From contig NZ_PJEO01000014.1 of assembly GCF_002843175.1 (NCBI RefSeq), positions 62,001 to 126,000 of the forward strand: 64,000 nucleotides of DNA. The letters are read 5' to 3'. Position numbers and translations under genes: made by a program. Below the pieces are notes generated by a model, which saw nothing but the letters and a program-made list of their open reading frames with translations, made no database searches and was not told the origin of the DNA. Below, in pieces: positions 52,391 to 60,759 of the stretch; position 1 is the first letter of the stretch, and every line of letters starts with the position of its first letter. This DNA comes from Confluentibacter flavum. GTDB lineage: Bacteria; Bacteroidota; Bacteroidia; Flavobacteriales; Flavobacteriaceae.

Positions 52391-52424
52391 ATTCCCTCCC
52401 GATAGCTATCGGGATCGAGGGAAT
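52391..52424. repeat. CCCGATAGCTATCGGG palindrome in the clpB leader
   Basis: Perfect 16-bp palindrome (52398-52413) nested in arms ATTCCCTC/GAGGGAAT (52391-52398, 52417-52424), 19 bases before the clpB start. The same core recurs in the terminator at 601-618. It is open in frame with clpB but surely untranslated. Confidence 0.85.
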
Positions 52425-52442
52425 GAAAAAAAAATAAAGCAT

Positions 52443-55052
52443 ATGAACTTAAATAATTATACAATAAAATCGCAAGAAGCTATACAGCAAGCGCAACAAA
52501 TCGCGCAAAGTTATGGCCATCAACAGATAGAAAACGAACACCTTTTTAAAGGTATTTTTGAGGTTGATGAAAACGTGTTGCCATTCCTTTTAAAAAAATT
52601 GAATGTGAATATCGTTGTTTTAGAACAGGCCTTAGATAAACAACTCGAAAGTTTCTCTAAAGTATCTGGTGGTGAACTTATGTTTTCTCGTGAAGCTGGA
52701 AAAACGCTTAACGAGGCTGCTATTATTGCAAAAAAAATGAATGATGATTATGTCTCTGTGGAACATTTAATCATCGCCATTTTTAAATCTAACAGCAAAA
52801 TAGCACAAATGCTAAAAGATCAAGGTGTTACCGAAAAGGCACTAAGTTCCGGTATAAACGAATTACGCAAAGGCGATAGAGTGACGTCCCAAAGTCAGGA
52901 AGAAACCTATAATTCGTTAAATAAATATGCCAAAAATTTAAATCAACTAGCTAAAGATGGTAAGCTAGATCCCGTGATTGGACGTGATGAGGAAATACGA
53001 AGAATTCTTCAAATTTTATCCCGTAGAACCAAAAACAACCCCATCCTTGTTGGTGAGCCTGGTACTGGTAAAACCGCTATTGCAGAAGGTTTAGCACATC
53101 GAATTATTGATGGAGATATACCTGAAAACTTAAAAGATAAACAGATTTTTGCACTGGATATGGGTGCTTTAATTGCTGGTGCCAAATATAAAGGCGAGTT
53201 TGAAGAACGCTTAAAAGCCGTTATTAAAGAAGTGACGGAAAGTGAAGGTGATATAGTGCTGTTTATAGACGAAATCCATACACTTGTTGGGGCTGGTGGC
53301 GGACAAGGCGCTATGGATGCTGCCAATATATTAAAACCTGCCCTAGCAAGAGGGGAACTGCGCGCTATTGGCGCAACGACTTTAGACGAGTACCAAAAAT
53401 ACTTTGAAAAGGATAAAGCCCTGGAGCGTCGGTTCCAAAAAGTAATGGTAGATGAACCTGATACAGAAAGTGCCATTTCCATACTTCGTGGCATTAAGGA
53501 AAAATACGAAACCCACCATAAAGTGCGTATTAAAGACGAAGCTATTATCGCTGCCGTGGAATTGTCGCAACGCTATATTACCAACCGTTTTTTACCTGAC
53601 AAGGCCATTGACTTAATGGATGAAGCCGCCTCTAAATTGCGTATGGAAATCAATTCCAAACCAGAAGAATTGGATGTTCTGGATAGAAAAATCATGCAAT
53701 TGGAAATTGAGATTGAAGCGATTAAACGTGAGAAAGATGAGAGTAAATTAAAGTCCTTGCGCTCAGATTTAGCTAATTTAAAAGAGCAACGCAACGAATT
53801 GAATGCGAAGTGGAAAAGTGAAAAAGAAGTTGTTGACAATATTCAAACCATTAAACTAAATATCGAAAACTTTAAACTGGAAGCCGAACGTGCCGAGCGT
53901 GATGGCGATTATGGCAAAGTAGCCGAATTGCGTTACGGAAAAATAAAAGAAGCCCAAGAGCAACTTGAGAAACTTCAAAAGGAATTACAGGAAAATCAAT
54001 CCGAAAGCTCTCTTATAAAAGAAGAAGTGACTTATGAAGACATTGCTGAAGTGGTTGCCAAATGGACAGGCATTCCTGTTTCTAAAATGATTCAGAGTGA
54101 GCGTGAAAAACTATTAAAATTGGAAGATCAACTGCATAAACGTGTGGTGGGGCAACATGAAGCCATCATAGCCGTGAGTGATGCCGTAAGAAGAAGTCGT
54201 GCCGGATTGCAAAATCCGCAAAAACCAATCGGCACCTTCCTATTTTTAGGAACTACCGGCGTTGGTAAAACAGAATTGGCAAAAGCATTGGCAGAATATC
54301 TGTTTGATGATGAAAATGCGCTGACACGAATCGATATGAGCGAATACCAAGAGCAACATGCGGTGAGCCGTTTGGTTGGTGCGCCTCCAGGGTATGTGGG
54401 TTATGATGAAGGGGGACAGTTAACTGAAGCCGTAAGAAGGAAACCGTATTCGGTTATTTTGTTGGACGAAATTGAAAAAGCGCATGCTGATACATTTAAT
54501 ATTTTGCTGCAAGTGCTGGATGAAGGCCATCTAACGGATAACAAAGGACGAGTGGCAGATTTTAAAAACACGATTATAATCATGACCTCCAATATAGGAA
54601 GCCAAATTATACAAGAGCGATTTGAAGCCACAAAAGACATTGATGCCGCTATTGAAGTGGCAAAACTAGATGTGCTTACCTTATTAAAACTAAGTGTTCG
54701 TCCGGAGTTTTTAAATAGGATTGACGACATCATTATGTTCACTCCTTTAACCAAGGAAAACATTGTTGATATTGTTGGTTTACAACTTAAAAGCATCACT
54801 AAAATGATTGCAAAACAAGGCATTACATTTGATGCTACTCCACAAGCGGTAGCGTATTTAGCGAATAAAGGTTATAATCCAGAATATGGGGCGCGTCCTG
54901 TAAAACGTGTTATTCAAAAAGAAGTGCTGAATGCCTTGAGTAAAGAAATCTTATCGGGAAAAGTAACAACCGATAGTATTATTTTGCTGGACGCTTTTGA
55001 TGATCAACTGGTGTTTAGAAACCAAAGTGACCTAATAACAAAAAACATTTAA
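52443..55052 (+). CDS. clpB: Disaggregase ClpB
   Basis: 869-residue Hsp100. N domain (TIKSQEAIQQAQQIAQSYGHQQIENEHLF), AAA1 with GEPGTGKT (about 203-210) and DEIHTLVGAG, a long coiled-coil middle domain (about 405-525), AAA2 with GTTGVGKT (about 603-610), and the YVGYDEGGQLTEAVRR pore loop. Works with DnaK/DnaJ/GrpE to rescue aggregates. The ATG at 52443 starts the conserved N domain; a 19-residue longer frame runs through a palindromic repeat and is rejected. Likely monocistronic. Confidence 0.97.
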   Translation: MNLNNYTIKSQEAIQQAQQIAQSYGHQQIENEHLFKGIFEVDENVLPFLLKKLNVNIVVLEQALDKQLESFSKVSGGELMFSREAGKTLNEAAIIAKKMNDDYVSVEHLIIAIFKSNSKIAQMLKDQGVTEKALSSGINELRKGDRVTSQSQEETYNSLNKYAKNLNQLAKDGKLDPVIGRDEEIRRILQILSRRTKNNPILVGEPGTGKTAIAEGLAHRIIDGDIPENLKDKQIFALDMGALIAGAKYKGEFEERLKAVIKEVTESEGDIVLFIDEIHTLVGAGGGQGAMDAANILKPALARGELRAIGATTLDEYQKYFEKDKALERRFQKVMVDEPDTESAISILRGIKEKYETHHKVRIKDEAIIAAVELSQRYITNRFLPDKAIDLMDEAASKLRMEINSKPEELDVLDRKIMQLEIEIEAIKREKDESKLKSLRSDLANLKEQRNELNAKWKSEKEVVDNIQTIKLNIENFKLEAERAERDGDYGKVAELRYGKIKEAQEQLEKLQKELQENQSESSLIKEEVTYEDIAEVVAKWTGIPVSKMIQSEREKLLKLEDQLHKRVVGQHEAIIAVSDAVRRSRAGLQNPQKPIGTFLFLGTTGVGKTELAKALAEYLFDDENALTRIDMSEYQEQHAVSRLVGAPPGYVGYDEGGQLTEAVRRKPYSVILLDEIEKAHADTFNILLQVLDEGHLTDNKGRVADFKNTIIIMTSNIGSQIIQERFEATKDIDAAIEVAKLDVLTLLKLSVRPEFLNRIDDIIMFTPLTKENIVDIVGLQLKSITKMIAKQGITFDATPQAVAYLANKGYNPEYGARPVKRVIQKEVLNALSKEILSGKVTTDSIILLDAFDDQLVFRNQSDLITKNI

Positions 55053-55101
55053 TCTGTAACAAAAAATATAAATTCAAGTCTTATCATTGGTTGGTTAGTG
55101 G

Positions 55102-55155
55102 AGCAACGAGCGTTAGATACAAATCATTTTGTTGAAAACAATCGTTGCTTTTTTT
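55102..55155 (+). terminator. Probable terminator of clpB
   Basis: AGCAACGA (55102-55109) pairs with TCGTTGCT (55142-55149) and is followed by T7. The loop is long (32 bases) and could hold a secondary stem. Confidence 0.55.
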
Positions 55156-55212
55156 ATTAAATAAACCATAATGGATTGGAAGGCGATAGGTGATTATATG
55201 AAAGTCTGTTTT

Positions 55213-55273
55213 GCCACGGATACACGGATATTTTTTATAAAACATAAAACCATATGCATCGTGTATTTGTGGC
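55213..55273. repeat. Miniature element with GCCACGGATACAC terminal inverted repeats
   Basis: 61 bp. Left end GCCACGGATACAC and right end GTGTATTTGTGGC match at 11 of 13 positions after reversal. Related to the 60668-60723 element. Confidence 0.65.
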
Positions 55274-55484
55274 GTATATAGGTTTTCAGGTTAATCGCAG
55301 TTGAAAACCCTCATAAAAGCAGCATTATTATTTGTGTGGAATCACAAGATTTGTTAAAAAATAGCCAAATTTAAATCCATCACTCAATTTATTTATAATG
55401 AAGACGTTATTATCAAATATGTATTTTTTTTAACTAAAATCGATAAAATGCAAAATATCATAATCTATTTTTTGCTTTTTTTCG

Positions 55485-55492
55485 TAAATTTG
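55485..55492 (+). promoter_or_regulatory. Candidate -7 box TAAATTTG
   Basis: Fits TAnnTTTG, 103 bases before deoC, which would give a leader of about 95 bases. Confidence 0.5.
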
Positions 55493-55595
55493 CAAAACTA
55501 CTAGCCCCAACCTAGACATTTATAATTTATTAAAAACCCTTGTCATATATTCTTTATAATAAGATTATGGACAAATTAAAACCCTACTTATAACA

Positions 55596-56267
55596 ATGAT
55601 AGTATCTAAGTACATAGAGCATACGCTTTTAAAACCTACTGCAACAGAACGAGAGATCATAAATCTGTGCCGAGAAGCCATTGAAAATAAATTTTATGCT
55701 GTTTGTGTAAACAGTTGTTATGTGGCCTTGGCAAAACAATTATTGCATGACACAGATGTTAAAGTATGTTCGGTAATCGGGTTCCCCTTAGGAGGTATGT
55801 CTACTGATGCTAAAGTATTTGAAGCAAAAAAAGCCATAGAAGACGGTGCTGATGAAATTGACATGGTTATCAATTTGGGCTTCCTTAAAAGTAAAAATTA
55901 TGTGCTCGTATTCAAAGATATCAGGGATGTAAAATTAGCCATTGGAAGAACCCCTTTAAAAGTCATTATTGAGATTTCTGAATTAAATAAAAATGAGGTT
56001 ATTAAAATTTGCGAAATTTGCATGGATGCTAAAGCCGATTTCATAAAAACATCTACAGGGTATTCTAAAAGCGGTGCCACGTTAACCGCTGTTAAAATCA
56101 TCAGGAAAACCGTTAGGGATAAAGCTAAAATAAAAGCCTCTGGCGGTATAAAAGATTATGATATGGCTATGAAATATATTGAAGCCGGGGCTGATAGAAT
56201 TGGAACATCTTCTGGTGTCGACATTCTTAATATGACCTTAGCACCTAGTATGTATCAAGTAGTTTAA
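55596..56267 (+). CDS. deoC: Deoxyribose-phosphate aldolase
   Basis: 223-residue class I aldolase. Splits 2-deoxyribose-5-phosphate into glyceraldehyde-3-phosphate and acetaldehyde in nucleoside breakdown. Conserved segments: YIEHTLLKPTAT, VCSVIGFPLGG, DEIDMVINLG, the Schiff-base lysine in DFIKTSTGYSKSGAT, and the KASGGIKDY lysine region. The last 23 bases overlap the end of the convergent pxpC gene. Confidence 0.95.
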   Translation: MIVSKYIEHTLLKPTATEREIINLCREAIENKFYAVCVNSCYVALAKQLLHDTDVKVCSVIGFPLGGMSTDAKVFEAKKAIEDGADEIDMVINLGFLKSKNYVLVFKDIRDVKLAIGRTPLKVIIEISELNKNEVIKICEICMDAKADFIKTSTGYSKSGATLTAVKIIRKTVRDKAKIKASGGIKDYDMAMKYIEAGADRIGTSSGVDILNMTLAPSMYQVV

Positions 56268-57102
56268 AACATACTTTATTTCCCATAAATTTTTGTGCCA
56301 TGATATTCATGGTACTTTCTTTTAATTGCAGTACCCTAGGGTAACCTCCAGTAGTTTGGCAATCACGCATTAAAACAATGAGCTTTCCTGAAGGTGTTAA
56401 TTGAACGGTTCCCGGAAGCACTAAAGAGGTAATAATAGCGTCCAAATTATTTTCCAAAGGTTGCTCCAGTTGGTACGCCATACGGTTGTTATCTTTTGAA
56501 ATACTAAATTCTTGAGTCAATAATATCTGTTGTTGGTTTTTTGAAAGTTTATCGAATTCCGGTCCTTTGAAAACTTCAACACTATTTGAATGTAAATACT
56601 TGTCATTCTTTTTAATAGAAGCATTTTTTTTTAGCATTACTTCAATATGTTCTTTAATTGATAATTCGTCACCTTTTGCAATGACACAGTGTTCAGTTAC
56701 GCCTTTAAACATACTTCTACTCCCCATGACCTTGTCCGTTTTAAACCCACCTGAAACCGATAAGTAACCTCTAAAACCATCATTCAGTTTTCCAAAAGAT
56801 AAGACCGCATTTTTAGGAACGTGAATCGCTTTATTATTTACAAGGGGAACATCATTAAGCACGGGGGACATATCCGCACCAGACAAGCAGATAATGGTCT
56901 CGCAATCAAATTGTAACGTTGGCCCCGTCATGGTCATTTCCAAAACAGCGGCATTTTCACTATTGCCAAGCACCATATTCGCCATAGAAGCCGCATAGGT
57001 ATCCATCGCCCCAGAATACGGCACGCCATACTCTTGGAATTCGAAACGCCCAGCATCTTGAATGGTGGAATAAAAACCGGGCTTTAAAACCTTAATCATC
57101 AA
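56245..57102 (-). CDS. pxpC: 5-oxoprolinase subunit PxpC
   Basis: 285-residue biotin-dependent carboxyltransferase-like (KipA/AHS2) subunit of the ATP-dependent 5-oxoprolinase. Features: GFYSTIQDAGRFEFQEYGVPYSGAMD, GFRGYLSVSGGF, SNRMAYQLEQP-like NRMAYQL segment, and RDCQTTGGYPRVLQL. With PxpA and PxpB it converts 5-oxoproline to glutamate. Overlaps pxpB by 11 bases and the deoC 3' end by 23 bases. Confidence 0.95.
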   Translation of the reverse strand: MMIKVLKPGFYSTIQDAGRFEFQEYGVPYSGAMDTYAASMANMVLGNSENAAVLEMTMTGPTLQFDCETIICLSGADMSPVLNDVPLVNNKAIHVPKNAVLSFGKLNDGFRGYLSVSGGFKTDKVMGSRSMFKGVTEHCVIAKGDELSIKEHIEVMLKKNASIKKNDKYLHSNSVEVFKGPEFDKLSKNQQQILLTQEFSISKDNNRMAYQLEQPLENNLDAIITSLVLPGTVQLTPSGKLIVLMRDCQTTGGYPRVLQLKESTMNIMAQKFMGNKVCFKLLDTY

Positions 57103-57823
57103 TCACCTCACTTTCTAATTGATACACCTCTGCAGTGGACAACATTTTAATGTCGTTATATTCGTTTATCGATATAGGATAGAAACTAATCTTATCACCT
57201 GCCTTGGCAAAACAAGGCGGATTACTTTTGGGATTAAAAAACATGATGGGCGAATTCCCAATGATATTCCAACCGCCAGGACTTTCTATTGGATACACCC
57301 CTGTTTGATGTCCGCCAATGGCAACCGCTCCTTTTTCAATTTTTAATCTCGGGGTCGATTTTCTTGGAACATGAAGCGAATCATCCAAACCACCTAAATA
57401 TAAAAACCCGGGTAAAAACCCAATAAAATAAACCGTGTAAACAGCTTGGGAATGGCGCTGAATAATTTCTGTTTTTGAAAGTTTATTTTCTGCTGAAATA
57501 GTATCTAAATCAATTCCAAAATCAGCATCATAACACACAGGAATTTTCCACAGTTTTGACAGAATGACATGTTTTAAATTTGGCGATTTATATATATTTT
57601 TTAACAGATTTACTTCATTTTCAAAATTCCTACAAATGGTATCATAAACTATTAATAACGAGTTATATGCAGACTTTAATTCAACAATAGATTCAATATT
57701 ATTTTTTATAATAGCCGTTTTAAACCTTATGATATCCTTCAATATCATCTCGTCGATTTTGGGCGGCCATTCTATTAAAATAGCGCGTTCTCCAAAGGGT
57801 TTATATGTAACATTAAATGTCAT
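57092..57823 (-). CDS. pxpB: 5-oxoprolinase subunit PxpB
   Basis: 243-residue KipI/AHS1-type subunit. Diagnostic parts: FGERAILIEWP start, YTVYFIGFLPGFLYLGGLD, PRLKIEKGAVAIGGHQTGVYPIESPGGWNIIG. A cyclophilin-like fold that partners PxpC. Five bases behind pxpA. Confidence 0.94.
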   Translation of the reverse strand: MTFNVTYKPFGERAILIEWPPKIDEMILKDIIRFKTAIIKNNIESIVELKSAYNSLLIVYDTICRNFENEVNLLKNIYKSPNLKHVILSKLWKIPVCYDADFGIDLDTISAENKLSKTEIIQRHSQAVYTVYFIGFLPGFLYLGGLDDSLHVPRKSTPRLKIEKGAVAIGGHQTGVYPIESPGGWNIIGNSPIMFFNPKSNPPCFAKAGDKISFYPISINEYNDIKMLSTAEVYQLESEVIDD

Positions 57824-57828
57824 TAATT

Positions 57829-58569
57829 TTATAAGATATTTATTCCTTTTTCTTCCAAATAGATCCTCAAATTTTTTATCAAATTGACAGCATCCAAATT
57901 ATCACCATGCACACAACAAGTCTCCGCTTTTATGTCCACTTCTTCCCCACCCACTGTTTTCACTTTTTGGTTTACCACCATGTTATAAACATGTTCCACC
58001 AACACATCGGAGTCATGAATAAAAGCATTTGTTTTTTTACGGGACACCAATGTTAAATCGGTATTATACTGTCTGTCTGCAAAAACTTCATACACGATCG
58101 GGATCTTATTTTTGATTGCCAAATCGGCTATCACCGATTTATAAGGCACGTACAGTTTAACAGGAAGCATAAATCGTTTCAGGGCTTCAATAATAACCAT
58201 CGCTATTTTTTCATCATTAGCAGCCAAGTTATAAAGTGCGCCATGGGGTTTCACATGATTTAGATTTAGATGCTCCTCCTGAAGAACATGCATCAAACTG
58301 TCTATCTGTTTTTGTATGGATACAAACAACGCCGCAAAAGACATGTCCATGGGTTCCCTTCCAAAATGCTCCGTATCTGGAAACGACGGATGTGCGCCGA
58401 TTTTAACACCATACTGTTTGGCTAATTTCACCACGGTTTGCATGGTTTCTGTTGTTCCGGCATGACCGCCACAGGCAATATTACATGACGTTAGGTAAGG
58501 CATTAATGCTGGCTCGTTACCAACACCTTCACCAACATCGGCATTTATGTCAATTGTATATTGCATCAT
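57829..58569 (-). CDS. pxpA: 5-oxoprolinase subunit PxpA (LamB/YcsF)
   Basis: 246-residue TIM-barrel-like subunit. IDINADVGEG near the N-terminus, SCNIACGGHAG, GAHPSFPD, VKPHGALYN and CCVHGDN are the metal/substrate segments of the family. Start at ATG 58569 or 58566; an upstream TTG is in frame but weak. Eleven bases behind the DUF2891 gene. Confidence 0.95.
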   Translation of the reverse strand: MMQYTIDINADVGEGVGNEPALMPYLTSCNIACGGHAGTTETMQTVVKLAKQYGVKIGAHPSFPDTEHFGREPMDMSFAALFVSIQKQIDSLMHVLQEEHLNLNHVKPHGALYNLAANDEKIAMVIIEALKRFMLPVKLYVPYKSVIADLAIKNKIPIVYEVFADRQYNTDLTLVSRKKTNAFIHDSDVLVEHVYNMVVNQKVKTVGGEEVDIKAETCCVHGDNLDAVNLIKNLRIYLEEKGINIL

Positions 58570-58580
58570 AGCCAATGTAA

Positions 58581-59684
58581 CTATTCTGAAGTAGAATTCA
58601 AAGCATACAGCGCAAAACTACCCAACCAATGGCCTCCTTCATAGTTACCATCCACAATACTTGGTAAGGAATAATTGATATGCTGATTGGCTACATTTTT
58701 CAGATGTGCATACTCTGGTAAGTCTTCTGCTATGGTATTTAAACTCCACGCCCTAGAGAAATTAACGCCATCTAAGTGTACCAAATGACCATCCGTTCTA
58801 TCAGACACCTTTCCTGGTTCCAATGTGAAATTTGGATCCTTTAACTGGGGCAAAAAGGCATCCAGCCACGGTTTAAATGCCTCCTTCGTCAGCACACGTC
58901 TCATTAAAGCGGCTTCTTCCAAACAAGGCGATAAAAAATCGGTGCCGCTTGGTTCCCATGTCATAGGACAATCTTTATCAATTAGATAAAAATCTTTGGC
59001 ACGTTGTTCTATAGCGGATTTCAGAACCGTATTATTTAAGGTATGGGCATAATCCCAAGCAAAACTTAGTCCGAATGCTGTATTTGGGTGTTCGCCAACC
59101 CGAATGGGGTAGTTTAATTTTGGGAGAAACTCGATGTATTTACCAACGATTAAATCGGTTAAAGGTTGCAGGTTTTGTTCTAACACTCTCGCTGTGGTGT
59201 TATCCCAAGTATGTAATTCTTCGGCTAGTTTTAGCAACCACGCCCAGCCATACGTACGTTCGTATGATTTATTATATTCCCCAAAAAAATAGGCGACTTC
59301 GGTTTTAATGTTTTCTTCGGACATATTTTGAAGTAACTTTTGCTTGATGGCTTCGGCATTATCCATGTTTGGAAACTGTTTTAACAAACTCACCAAACTC
59401 CAATGCCCGTGCACCGATGAATGCCAATCGAAACAGCCATAAAACGCGGGGTGCAATACACGTGGCGATTTTAAATCGGCATCACCGCCCAAAGTTTGCG
59501 ACAACCTGTTTGGATATTCGGTATCCATGCAATGCAAAGGCAATTGTGCCAACCGATTGGCTTCTTGTAAATTCAAAATAGGTGTTTTTTCTTGTTTTAT
59601 TTCTGGCATAGCGGGTAGGGTTTCCTTTGGTGAATTGTTGCAACTGAACATGAAAACACATAATAAAAGTGAGTAGTATTTCAT
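58581..59684 (-). CDS. DUF2891 lipoprotein in the 5-oxoproline operon
   Basis: 367-residue lipoprotein (MKYYSLLLCVFMFSC, Cys15). The mature helical DUF2891 domain has PRVLHPAFYGCFDWHSSVHGHW, YGWAWLLKLAEEL, HPNTAFGLSFAWDYA and NFSRAWSLNTIA motifs, with several His and Trp residues that look like an active or sugar-binding site. The alpha/alpha-toroid-like composition resembles glycan-active enzymes, but no function is established. It is the first gene of the pxpABC transcript, suggesting delivery of a 5-oxoproline-releasing substrate. Confidence 0.87.
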   Translation of the reverse strand: MKYYSLLLCVFMFSCNNSPKETLPAMPEIKQEKTPILNLQEANRLAQLPLHCMDTEYPNRLSQTLGGDADLKSPRVLHPAFYGCFDWHSSVHGHWSLVSLLKQFPNMDNAEAIKQKLLQNMSEENIKTEVAYFFGEYNKSYERTYGWAWLLKLAEELHTWDNTTARVLEQNLQPLTDLIVGKYIEFLPKLNYPIRVGEHPNTAFGLSFAWDYAHTLNNTVLKSAIEQRAKDFYLIDKDCPMTWEPSGTDFLSPCLEEAALMRRVLTKEAFKPWLDAFLPQLKDPNFTLEPGKVSDRTDGHLVHLDGVNFSRAWSLNTIAEDLPEYAHLKNVANQHINYSLPSIVDGNYEGGHWLGSFALYALNSTSE

Positions 59685-59766
59685 AAAAGATTAAAAGTTT
59701 ATCTGAAGTTTTAAAAACCAACACTCTAATTTATGCAAAAAATAACTGTTGCGGATATTAAAACAA

Positions 59767-59797
59767 AAAGTCTTTAACCAATTGCGTTAAAGACCTT
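59767..59797 (-). terminator. Terminator of the DinB-like gene
   Basis: GTCTTTAAC / GTTAAAGAC hairpin; on the minus strand followed by TTTTTGTTTT. 25 bases behind the DinB-like stop codon. Confidence 0.8.
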
Positions 59798-59821
59798 TCG
59801 TATCACCTATTAAAGTGGTTT

Positions 59822-60334
59822 CTAATTACTCCATGGTGGTGTAATACCATTTGATCTGGCATAAGCAATTAATTGTCCTTTATGCTCGCCTGAATGGTCT
59901 AAAATAACTAACAATGTTGATAAAGTATTGAGTTTAGCAAATCCTAAATCAACTTCTTTATCAAAACTATCAGCATTAATTTGGTCTATTTTATCCAAAA
60001 TGAACACAAACGACTTATTTAATGCATCCAAAACATTGGCTTTTTCCATTATTTTTTCCATGCCCATCATATCCACATCTTCTGGTGGCGCAAACCCTAG
60101 TTTTGATGCCAGAAAATAGTTTGCCGCTGCCGTGTGTAAAATGGCTTCTCTAACAGACCTAACACCTTCGGCAGGTCGCCATTCGTATTGTTCTTCAGAA
60201 AAAGCATCTGCCAAAGAACTGATTTGATTTTGATTGTTACTCAATAGTCCTTTGAGACTAGATTGTACTATTTGGTCTTGCGCAGACACAAAAAACGTAC
60301 ACATGCATAAAAAGAGGGTTGTTAAAGCTTTCAT
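59822..60334 (-). CDS. Secreted DinB-family protein
   Basis: 170-residue exported protein (MKALTTLFLCMCTFFVSAQ). Four-helix DinB/YfiT fold; metal-site histidines appear in REAILHTAAANYFLA and DHSGEHKGQLIAYAR. Family members are metal-dependent thiol transferases or unknown, notably including bacillithiol transferases (BstA), so a thiol link is possible. A signal peptide is unusual for the fold but common in Bacteroidota. Confidence 0.87.
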   Translation of the reverse strand: MKALTTLFLCMCTFFVSAQDQIVQSSLKGLLSNNQNQISSLADAFSEEQYEWRPAEGVRSVREAILHTAAANYFLASKLGFAPPEDVDMMGMEKIMEKANVLDALNKSFVFILDKIDQINADSFDKEVDLGFAKLNTLSTLLVILDHSGEHKGQLIAYARSNGITPPWSN

Positions 60335-60430
60335 ATTAAAATGGATTAAGGTTGTTACATTATTATTACTTTTTGATGATTAAATATCTTAAAATGAATT
60401 GGAAAAACTGGGATATGTCGTTATTATTTT

Positions 60431-60577
60431 TTAGAACCCATATTTCTTTTTAATCTCACTTCTCACATCCTCCCAGTTTTCACCTTTGGTTTCACCGGAT
60501 AGATGTTTCCTTCTACGCTCCTCAACAACTTTAGAATGCTCTTCCGAAACTAATGATGGGGATTCTACAATGTTCAT
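60431..60577 (-). CDS. 48-residue protein resembling an addiction-module component
   Basis: Starts MNIVESPSLVSEEHSKVVEE, basic middle (RRRKHLSGETKGENW) and ends EDVRSEIKKKYGF. The C-terminal W-E-x-V-x2-x-I-K-x-K-Y-G-F helix resembles short antitoxin-type 'addiction module' proteins. No toxin gene lies beside it. Transcribed in the same direction as the DinB-like gene, 97 bases upstream of it. Confidence 0.55.
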   Translation of the reverse strand: MNIVESPSLVSEEHSKVVEERRRKHLSGETKGENWEDVRSEIKKKYGF

Positions 60578-60667
60578 AACTTCTTAATTTTATTGCCTCC
60601 TTAGCGACAAGTTTACAAATTATTGAATTCTTTTAATGCATTGCTCTTTAAGGTTCAAAAAACTTGA

Positions 60668-60723
60668 CCACGAATTACACAAATTTCCACAAATAAATTC
60701 GAGCTAATTGGTGTCATTCGTGG
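60668..60723. repeat. Miniature element with CCACGAATTACAC terminal inverted repeats
   Basis: 56 bp. Left CCACGAATTACAC (60668-60680) and right GTGTCATTCGTGG (60711-60723) match at 12 of 13 positions after reversal. A partial copy lies at 30773-30824 and a relative at 55213-55273. Confidence 0.75.
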
Positions 60724-60759
60724 CAAATGAAAATTATCATAGATAAAGGTTATAAATTA

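Larger units (their letters stand above)
55053..55595. other. 543-base intergenic region, clpB / deoC
   Basis: No convincing gene. It contains a probable clpB terminator (55102-55155), a miniature inverted-repeat element (55213-55273) and a promoter box for deoC (55485-55492). The rest is AT-rich sequence without recognised features. Confidence 0.6.

Noticed and set aside
52386-52442. A 19-codon in-frame extension upstream of clpB.
   Set aside because: It consists mostly of the CCCGATAGCTATCGGG palindrome and has no similarity to ClpB; the conserved N domain starts at 52443.
53009-53494. A 161-codon antisense frame inside clpB.
   Set aside because: A shadow of the highly conserved AAA1 domain; Ser-rich composition is typical of complementary strand reading.
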